Assembly: GCA_964228885.1 (NCBI GenBank)
Contig: CAXRCG010000134.1
Coordinates: 1-12,350, forward strand
Source of the DNA: UBA4582 sp964228885
GTDB lineage: Bacteria; Pseudomonadota; Gammaproteobacteria; Pseudomonadales; Azotimanducaceae
Direction: 5' to 3'
DNA: 12,350 nt
Shown here: positions 7,315 to 12,350 of the stretch, piece after piece
Layout: each line of letters starts with the position of its first letter
How positions within the stretch are numbered: the stretch's first letter is position 1
Notes under the pieces: model-generated
The model's database searches: none
The model's input: the letters and a program-made list of their open reading frames with translations, nothing else
What the model was told of the DNA's origin: nothing
Translations under genes and position numbers: made by a program

Positions 7315-8214
7315 ATGAACCCAGATACTACCGGCACCGAGTTCGTCGTATCGACGGATTGGCTAGCAAACAACTTAAATAACCCCGATGTTCGGGTGCT
7401 TGATGTCACTGGCATGCTAACATCAAAACTCATTAATCGAGCACAAACAGCTTTCTTTGACGAGGCCCATATTCCGGGTTCCCAATTCTTTGACGTCGCA
7501 GCAGGAAAAGGCGTGCTTAGCGACCAGCAGGCGCAACTACCCTGGATGTCGCCCAGCAAAGCTGCCTTTGAAGCTACCATGTCCAAATATGGTATCAGCA
7601 ACCACAGCCATGTCATTATCGTTGCGCGAACGCCGCGACCTGAAATCGACTCAGGCACGATGTGGTGCACACGTGCCTGGTGGACCATGTTTCATTTTGG
7701 TGTTCACTGCTCAATTCTTGAAGGGGGCGTTGAAAAATGGGAAGCCGAAAAAAAACCCATGAGCGCCGAGGAAACTACCGTTTCGCCGGGTAACTTTTCA
7801 GTGTACGGAGATTATTCTGCCGGCACAGCAAATAAGGCGGATGTTATTGAGACCCTCTCGGATAATCATATCTGCCTGATCGACAATTTGACGCCGGGTA
7901 GCTTCGATGGCACCGAACCAGGCTATGGTCCGCGCAGTGGTCATATTGATGGAGCGGTCAATGTCCCGTTCAGATCACTCATCACAAACGAAACTGCTAA
8001 TTTTGTTGACCTCAATACGGCACGGGAACAGTTTTCAGATACCCTAAGCAATCCCAAAATCATCACCTACTGCGGCGGCGCTATCGCGGCAACAGTCGGT
8101 GCATTCACGCTTCTTCGGTTGGGACACAAAAACGTATCAGTTTATGATGCAAGCTTAATGGAGTGGTCCGCAGATGAAAGCCTGCCTATGACCGACGCGA
8201 AGAAAACAGATTAA
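7315..8214 (+). CDS. Two-domain rhodanese-type sulfurtransferase (thiosulfate/3-mercaptopyruvate type)
   Basis: The 299-residue protein has two rhodanese folds: an inactive N-terminal one (about 10-145; DVRVLDVTG, then AHIPGSQFFD, then LEGGVEKW) and a catalytic one (about 170-292; ICLIDNLTPGSF, GPRSGHIDGAVNVPF at 205-219). Cys253 starts the active-site loop CGGAIA, where persulfide would form before sulfur transfer to a thiol or cyanide. The loop is neither the CRKGVT type of thiosulfate sulfurtransferases nor the CGSGVT type of mercaptopyruvate enzymes, so donor preference is open. No signal peptide is seen, so the protein is cytoplasmic. The ATG has AAGGAG 7 bases upstream, the best ribosome site in the unit. 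The FKBP gene starts 25 bases after its stop. Confidence 0.9.
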   Translation: MNPDTTGTEFVVSTDWLANNLNNPDVRVLDVTGMLTSKLINRAQTAFFDEAHIPGSQFFDVAAGKGVLSDQQAQLPWMSPSKAAFEATMSKYGISNHSHVIIVARTPRPEIDSGTMWCTRAWWTMFHFGVHCSILEGGVEKWEAEKKPMSAEETTVSPGNFSVYGDYSAGTANKADVIETLSDNHICLIDNLTPGSFDGTEPGYGPRSGHIDGAVNVPFRSLITNETANFVDLNTAREQFSDTLSNPKIITYCGGAIAATVGAFTLLRLGHKNVSVYDASLMEWSADESLPMTDAKKTD

Positions 8215-8239
8215 TCGCCGACCAAAGAAGCGCTAACAC

Positions 8240-8740
8240 ATGTATTTATCACGCAATTTACTGCTTGTACCCCTAATGACACTACTCATCTCCTGCGATG
8301 GTGGCGGCTTAGGTTCAACCAACACAATAACCGATGAGGCGAAAACAACGATGGACGACAACAAACTGAGAGGCGAAGCATTTCTCGCAGAAAATGCAAA
8401 AAAGGAAGGTGTCACCGTGACGGCATCAGGACTGCATTATGAGATTATTGCCAGTGGATCGGGTGCAACACCAACCTTGAGTGATACCGTCGAGACACAC
8501 TACACCGGCAGATTCATGGACGGCACGGAATTTGACAGTTCTGTCACCCGGGGACAACCACTTACATTCCCTGTAACCGGAGTTATTGCGGGCTGGACCG
8601 AAGCCCTACAACTGATGCAAGAGGGAGACAAATGGAAGCTGTATATCCCTTCTGAGCTTGCCTACGGAGAACGAGGTGTGGGACCTATTCCTCCCAACGC
8701 CACGCTCGTTTTTGACATCGAATTACTTGCCATTAAGTAA
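8240..8740 (+). CDS. Lipoprotein FKBP-type peptidyl-prolyl cis-trans isomerase
   Basis: A folding helper that isomerises Xaa-Pro bonds in the cell envelope. The 166-residue product begins with a lipoprotein signal peptide ending in lipobox LISC (Cys19). A linker of about 40 residues with a short charged helix (about 33-57) follows, and then a single FKBP domain (about 62-166). Pocket residues are visible: Tyr88 in HYTG, Phe98-Asp99 in FDSS, VIAGW (115-119) with the floor Trp119, AYGERG (141-146) and Phe158 in VFDIELL. The residue after the lipidated Cys is Asp, the E. coli inner-membrane retention signal, so it may be tethered to the periplasmic face of the inner membrane. It is shorter than FkpA or Mip and lacks their long dimerisation region. 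Only a loose purine stretch precedes the ATG. It is the last gene of the plus-strand run. Confidence 0.92.
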   Translation: MYLSRNLLLVPLMTLLISCDGGGLGSTNTITDEAKTTMDDNKLRGEAFLAENAKKEGVTVTASGLHYEIIASGSGATPTLSDTVETHYTGRFMDGTEFDSSVTRGQPLTFPVTGVIAGWTEALQLMQEGDKWKLYIPSELAYGERGVGPIPPNATLVFDIELLAIK

Positions 8741-8760
8741 GCGATTGTCATCGGAAGGTG

Positions 8761-8803
8761 TCATCACTGGTGTTTGCTAGCCCCGAGCAAATACCGGTGA
8801 TGA
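8761..8803 (+). terminator. 18-bp hairpin between convergent genes
   Basis: Arms 8761-8778 and 8786-8803 pair over 18 positions around a 7-base loop. Two of the pairs are G-U wobbles in plus-strand RNA (8768 with 8796, 8772 with 8792); in minus-strand RNA those same pairs become A-C mismatches. It lies 20 bases after the FKBP stop and 20 bases beyond the stop of the convergent flavoprotein gene. No T-run follows on the plus strand, so it is not a canonical intrinsic terminator. A Rho-assisted end or an exonuclease-blocking 3' structure fits well. Confidence 0.65.
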
Positions 8804-8823
8804 AATCAATAGACACTATACAA

Positions 8824-9960
8824 CTACTCGCCAACAAACCCCTTTAAGCGCTCGTTTGCGGCGAGAAAATCTTCCATGAAGTCGTAAACTACCTGTTTCG
8901 ATGACAAGGATTGATTCATCAACCCAACACCCTGACCAACCCAGAAGGTAGCGAGTTGTTTCGCCCCAACATGGCCTCCTTCAGCCAATTTAGTCACCTT
9001 TCCCAGCGCTGGTTCGCTGATTTGCGACTGCAAAGGCATGGGCAATGGCTCCGGCGCATCACCGGATTCCCAGGCGTCGGTCCAAGGCGAACGAATCTGG
9101 CGCGAATACTTACCGGTCCGGCTTTTCGATCGGACCGTTTGATTGGAAGCAGCGGATAGTAATTTATCAATAATGACCGGCGAGGTTTCAGCTTCCTTGG
9201 TTGTTAGCCAGACTGAACCCGTCCAAACACCATGTGCGCCCATCGCCATTGAAGCCGCCATTTGCCGTCCGGTGACAATACCTCCGGCAGCAAGTACCGA
9301 GACACCTTCAATGTGTTTCACCGCATCGCATACTTCCGGTACCAGCACCATGGTAGATACTTCACCGCAATGTCCACCTGCCTCAGTACCCGCAACAACT
9401 AATATATCCACCCCCGCTTCGGCCTGCTTTACTGCATGCGATTTGGCACCAACCAGCGCGGCAACTGGCACATTGTGTTGTTTGCCCAGTTCAAGCATAT
9501 AACGTGGAGGCACACCTAAAGCGTTGGCGATAAGTTTGATAGGATGGGCAAACGCCACATCCAAAATACTCGCCGCACCAGTTTCGCCTAAAAAGCCGCG
9601 CCCGACCGTGCTCTTGTGAGCCTGGTACAGGTCGCCGGTATCTATCTGATGACGCGCGAGAATACTCGATGCAAACTGTTTATGCTCATCAGGTACGAGG
9701 TCTTCGATTTCGTCAGCCGAAGCAGATTCATCTTTATTAGCCATACTGGTTGGCACGATAAGGTCCACGCCGTATGGCATACCGTCAATATGCTCATCGA
9801 TCCACTTCAGCTCAACCTCTAGCTGCTCGGGGCTATACCCTGCAGCACCCAGCACCCCCATGCCACCGGCCTTCGACACTTCACAAACAACATCTCGGCA
9901 ATGGGTAAAGGCGACGAGTGGAAACTCTATACCTAACTGATCACATATGGGTGATTTCAT
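8824..9960 (-). CDS. Nitronate monooxygenase-like (2-nitropropane dioxygenase family) flavoprotein
   Basis: Encodes a 378-residue FMN-dependent TIM-barrel enzyme, cytoplasmic. Family signs are GGMGVLGAAGYSPEQL (32-47), PYGVDLIVP (62-70), VDILVVAGTEAGGHCGEVST (184-203) with the GGH containing the likely catalytic His197, VLAAGGIVTGRQMAASMAMGA (222-242; FMN phosphate-binding GGI) and GVWTGSVWL (244-252). These fit the NMO/NAD(P)H-dependent flavin oxidoreductase group, which oxidises alkyl nitronates or acts as quinone reductase. A C-terminal segment past about residue 280 is longer than in the shortest members. ATG at 9960 is preferred over the frame reaching 10008 because GAGGAG lies 6 bases upstream and the conserved core follows at once. 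It is divergent from the EntS-like exporter. Substrate unknown; a role in removing toxic nitronates is only a family-based guess. Confidence 0.88.
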   Translation of the reverse strand: MKSPICDQLGIEFPLVAFTHCRDVVCEVSKAGGMGVLGAAGYSPEQLEVELKWIDEHIDGMPYGVDLIVPTSMANKDESASADEIEDLVPDEHKQFASSILARHQIDTGDLYQAHKSTVGRGFLGETGAASILDVAFAHPIKLIANALGVPPRYMLELGKQHNVPVAALVGAKSHAVKQAEAGVDILVVAGTEAGGHCGEVSTMVLVPEVCDAVKHIEGVSVLAAGGIVTGRQMAASMAMGAHGVWTGSVWLTTKEAETSPVIIDKLLSAASNQTVRSKSRTGKYSRQIRSPWTDAWESGDAPEPLPMPLQSQISEPALGKVTKLAEGGHVGAKQLATFWVGQGVGLMNQSLSSKQVVYDFMEDFLAANERLKGFVGE

Positions 9961-10155
9961 TTCTGACTCCTCATTTAATAAGCATTTGGTGGTGTCAATG
10001 CATGCCACAACGCAAGCAGTGACAATATCATACCGAAAATCGTCTTTCGATAACGACTATCATTCTGCCAATGTAATATACTCATTCTCTTCTTTTTGTT
10101 GGTTCACTCTGGATATGCTTGACCTTACTATACATTGCGCAACGCGTTGCTGCCG
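9961..10155. promoter_or_regulatory. Divergent promoter region between flavoprotein and exporter genes
   Basis: These 195 bases must drive the flavoprotein leftwards and the exporter-sirtuin pair rightwards. A TATACT box at 10077-10082 could be a plus-strand -10 element, with only a weak ACGACT at -35 (spacer 18). On the minus strand TTGGCA (10071-10066) is a good -35 match, but no good -10 follows at normal spacing. Small palindromes CGAAA...TTTCG (10034-10049) and GATA...TATC (10049-10061) lie between these elements and could be an operator. All of this is pattern reading without a score. Confidence 0.35.
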
Positions 10156-11391
10156 ATGAAACCACTGCATTACTATTTCATAGGTACGGGCACCTGGTTT
10201 TTTGCCTATGGACTCCAATCGGTGATCTTCGCCTGGTTGGTGACCATGGTGCTGCAGGAGTCCGCAGAAAAGGTCGGTCTCGCACAAATGGCATTTCTGC
10301 TACCTGCCACGCTACTGATGTTGCTAGGCGGCAGCCTGGCAGATCACTTCGGTGGTAAACGTCTCGCCATCATTGGCCACATTGTGGCAGCCACAGCGCC
10401 GCTATTTCTTACGGTAGCAACTTGGTTAGGTGGTATGAGCTACAACACAGTAATTATTTTTGCTGTGGTGATGGGTTGTGCCCAAGCACTTGTCACACCA
10501 GCCAGGGACGGGTTGTTGGCAAATCTCGCCGGGGGAAACATTCAACGCCGTGTTGTCCAGGTAAGTATGATTCAGTTTGGTGTTCAGATGACCGGGTTTC
10601 TGGTTGCCTCGTTTGCAGACGAGGTTGGCCCTATACGTATTCTGTTGATTCAGGCATCTGTATTGATGGCCGGCGCCTTCTTTTATTTTCGTCTTGAGGT
10701 GGAACACATACCTTCACCCAATGTCAGCAATAGCATGGCTCAGCATATTTTTCGCTCTGTGCAGACAGGCTATCGTACAGTGAGATCATCAACATACCTC
10801 ACGGGCGTTGTCATTCAAAACTTGGCCATGGGTGTGTTTTTTATGGGTTCATACATCGTGACCGTACCACTGTTAATTCGCGAAACCTACGGTGGCTCTG
10901 CACGGGAGTTGTCGCTGATCAACGCGCTCAACTCATTTGGTTTCATATTGACCATTTTTTTGCTATTGCGAATAGGCAACATTCATCGTCAAGGCAGAGC
11001 ACTGCTAAGTGCTCAGGGAATCGGCGCAATCATTCTTGCTGGTGGCGGCCTTGAACTGGGCCTAGCCAGTTTGTCGGTCTGTATTTTTCTTTGGGGTGTC
11101 TGCGGCGGCTTGGCGATGACAATGTCCCGCACTGTGATGCAGGAATTGGCTCCTCCCGATCAGCGCGCAAGGATGATGGCTTTCTATTCTTTTTCGTTAA
11201 TGGGCTCCGGTCCGATTGGCGCGTTGTTATGCGGTTATCTCGTCGAATGGTATGGGCCAGCGATCGCTCTAATTATTTCTTGTATCGGTATGCTCACCGT
11301 CGTGACCTATGTTTCGCTAACTTCAACACTTTGGAAACTCGACTCAAGCAAACACAAAACTATCGAACCGCTTGCAACCGAGGGACAATAA
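10156..11391 (+). CDS. MFS exporter, EntS-like
   Basis: Encodes a 411-residue inner-membrane transporter with about 12 hydrophobic segments. The motif A loop GGSLADHFGGKRL (58-70) follows helix 2. The second half has the ELAPPDQRARMMAFYSFSLMGSGPIGALL block typical of the EntS/MFS_3 group, which includes the enterobactin exporter; some members export other small molecules or drugs. No siderophore gene is near, so the substrate is open. The start is uncertain: TTG at 10135 adds seven residues, while ATG at 10156 places a natural MKPLHYYFIG N-terminus directly before the first helix. Neither has a visible Shine-Dalgarno site, so initiation may be weak. It precedes the sirtuin gene by 3 bases, so the two should share an mRNA. 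Confidence 0.85.
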   Translation: MKPLHYYFIGTGTWFFAYGLQSVIFAWLVTMVLQESAEKVGLAQMAFLLPATLLMLLGGSLADHFGGKRLAIIGHIVAATAPLFLTVATWLGGMSYNTVIIFAVVMGCAQALVTPARDGLLANLAGGNIQRRVVQVSMIQFGVQMTGFLVASFADEVGPIRILLIQASVLMAGAFFYFRLEVEHIPSPNVSNSMAQHIFRSVQTGYRTVRSSTYLTGVVIQNLAMGVFFMGSYIVTVPLLIRETYGGSARELSLINALNSFGFILTIFLLLRIGNIHRQGRALLSAQGIGAIILAGGGLELGLASLSVCIFLWGVCGGLAMTMSRTVMQELAPPDQRARMMAFYSFSLMGSGPIGALLCGYLVEWYGPAIALIISCIGMLTVVTYVSLTSTLWKLDSSKHKTIEPLATEGQ

Positions 11392-11394
11392 TCC

Positions 11395-12231
11395 ATGCCA
11401 ATCGTCGATGAACTGCTGACCTTCATACAGCAACACCCGCGCTTGCTCGTCATCACAGGCGCGGGCTGTAGCCAACCCTCAGGCATTCCAACCTATCGCG
11501 ACGAGGAAGGCGCGTGGCAAAGGAGCACGCCTATTCAGCACAAGGAGTTCTTGGAACAAGAGTCCGTTCGGAAAAGATATTGGGCGCGAAGTTACAGTGG
11601 TTGGCCGTCGATTCGTGGTGCGACGCCTAATAATGCTCACCATAGCCTGAAGTCGCTCGAGGCAATGGGCTATATCCAACAACTTGTGACACAGAACGTT
11701 GATGGCCTGCACCAGGCAGCAGGACATAAAAACGTCGTTGATCTGCATGGACGCCTCTCCGAAGTTGTTTGCACACAGTGCGGCGCATTAAGCGCGCGAG
11801 AAAGGCTACAGCGTAGATTCTCTGAATTAAATAGCAACCTGTCCACCAACTATGAAACACTGCAACCCGATGGGGACGCTTCATTGGACCACAATGTCGA
11901 GACAGAAATCACGAGTAGCTTGATCATCCCTGCATGCGAAACCTGTAACGGCATGCTAAAACCCAACGTTGTTTTCTTTGGCGGCACGGTACCGCGAGAA
12001 ACCGTGGAATCAATCTATAGTGCAATGGATAATATCGATGGCCTGCTGGTTGTCGGCTCATCTATGATGGTCTTTTCCGGCTTTCGATTCTGCAAACGCG
12101 CAAGCGCTCTTAAGATACCCATCGTCTCTATAAATAACGGCAAAACACGAGCAGATGATTTACTCAGTTTAAAGGTGAATGGCGATTGCGTCAGCGTCCT
12201 TACACAAACCGCCTCGGCATTAAGCAAATAA
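11395..12231 (+). CDS. Class II (SIRT4-like) sirtuin, NAD-dependent protein deacylase
   Basis: Uses NAD to remove acyl groups from lysines, or to ADP-ribosylate or delipoylate in the SIRT4 manner; cytoplasmic. The 278-residue protein shows the NAD-binding GAGCSQPSGIPTYRD (22-36), TQNVDGLH (99-106), the catalytic His118 in DLHGR, zinc Cys126, Cys129, Cys181 and Cys184, and KPNVVFFGG (189-197) followed by VVGSSMMVFSG (219-229). The long spacing between the Cys pairs, with PDGDA at 158-162, is typical of class II sirtuins. Tyr and Arg of the CobB/SIRT5 desuccinylase pocket are not apparent. GAGGGA sits 9 bases before the ATG. It lacks the extra domains of Sir2 phage-defence proteins, so a housekeeping metabolic role is more likely. 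Confidence 0.93.
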   Translation: MPIVDELLTFIQQHPRLLVITGAGCSQPSGIPTYRDEEGAWQRSTPIQHKEFLEQESVRKRYWARSYSGWPSIRGATPNNAHHSLKSLEAMGYIQQLVTQNVDGLHQAAGHKNVVDLHGRLSEVVCTQCGALSARERLQRRFSELNSNLSTNYETLQPDGDASLDHNVETEITSSLIIPACETCNGMLKPNVVFFGGTVPRETVESIYSAMDNIDGLLVVGSSMMVFSGFRFCKRASALKIPIVSINNGKTRADDLLSLKVNGDCVSVLTQTASALSK

Positions 12232-12263
12232 TACGACGACCAGCAAACCACAATTTTTGATCT

Positions 12264-12350
12264 TTATTCGGGTTCCCCCGTCACTTTGTCTTCTGGACCA
12301 CATGCAAAGAGTAGCGCTTGCACAGTATCCAAGCCCATGTCGTTTAGCCG
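12264..12350 (-). CDS. Possible C-terminal end of a minus-strand gene entering from the right
   Basis: One minus-strand frame is open from the right edge to a TAA at 12264-12266 and encodes 28 residues with a helix-like, protein-looking composition (MGLDTVQALLFACGPED). It would converge on the sirtuin gene with 32 bases between the stops. Too little is present to name a family, and an open frame of this length can occur by chance. Confidence 0.42.
   Translation of the reverse strand, partial: RLNDMGLDTVQALLFACGPEDKVTGEPE

Noticed and set aside
7263..7688. Minus-strand open frame of 141 codons over the sulfurtransferase start
   Set aside because: Overlaps a clearly recognised rhodanese domain; its product shows no recognisable motif.
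4088..8740. A dedicated organosulfur degradation operon
   Set aside because: Only the sulfurtransferase points to sulfur; the decarboxylase resembles AruI more than sulfoacetaldehyde or sulfopyruvate enzymes, so evidence is too thin.
9961..10008. Longer N-terminus for the nitronate monooxygenase-like gene
   Set aside because: GAGGAG 6 bases before the ATG at 9960 and the family core starting there make the shorter form better.
10060..10287. Minus-strand open frame of 75 codons across the exporter start
   Set aside because: It covers the divergent promoter region and the first helices of the exporter, with no protein-like features.
11395..12231. Sirtuin as part of an anti-phage system (Thoeris, DSR or Sir2-pAgo-like)
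   Set aside because: The protein is a compact class II sirtuin with intact zinc site and no effector or sensor domain, and no defence partner is adjacent.
12232..12263. Terminator between the sirtuin and the right-edge frame
   Set aside because: A TTTTTGATCTTTATT stretch is present but no stem of useful length precedes it.

Overview
The window reads as an ordinary metabolic stretch of a proteobacterial chromosome, most likely a marine or environmental gammaproteobacterium. This is an inference from mid-range GC, short intergenic gaps, clear Shine-Dalgarno sites, two lipoproteins with proteobacterial-type signal peptides, and a mix of epoxide hydrolase, arylsulfatase, nitronate monooxygenase, LLM-class oxidoreductase and class II sirtuin genes. 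I see no rRNA, tRNA, CRISPR array, insertion sequence, integrase or phage gene.

Layout from left to right. On the minus strand, an epoxide-hydrolase-like alpha/beta hydrolase runs off the left edge (1-718). Behind it on the same strand is a lipoprotein arylsulfatase (935-2653). A 431-base divergent intergenic region follows (2654-3084). On the plus strand comes a luciferase-like (LLM class) oxidoreductase (3085-3942), then a gap with a perfect 10-bp inverted repeat. Next is a run of five plus-strand genes (4088-8740) that look like one transcription unit: a ThDP-dependent decarboxylase resembling 5-guanidino-2-oxopentanoate decarboxylase (AruI), an MFS transporter whose start overlaps the decarboxylase stop (TAATG), a 91-residue protein of unknown function, a two-domain rhodanese-type sulfurtransferase, and a lipoprotein FKBP peptidyl-prolyl isomerase. 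An 18-bp hairpin (8761-8803) closes the run. A nitronate monooxygenase-like flavoprotein converges on it from the minus strand (8824-9960). Divergent from that flavoprotein is a plus-strand pair: an EntS-like MFS exporter and a class II (SIRT4-like) sirtuin only 3 bases downstream. The C-terminal end of a further minus-strand reading frame may lie at the right edge (12264-12350).

The tightest functional link is the overlapping decarboxylase and transporter, which suggests uptake or export of the 2-oxoacid substrate, its precursor or the aldehyde product. The sulfurtransferase, the small protein and the lipoprotein isomerase follow with gaps of 25-46 bases, but a shared pathway is not evident. 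The catabolic enzymes (epoxide hydrolase, sulfatase, LLM oxidoreductase, nitronate monooxygenase) fit a versatile heterotroph, yet they are probably neighbours rather than one pathway. I found no convincing evidence of a wholly new system. The points most worth a second look are the decarboxylase-transporter pair, the small unknown protein in its operon, the unusual sulfurtransferase active-site loop, the exporter-sirtuin pair, and the strand-biased hairpin after the isomerase gene.
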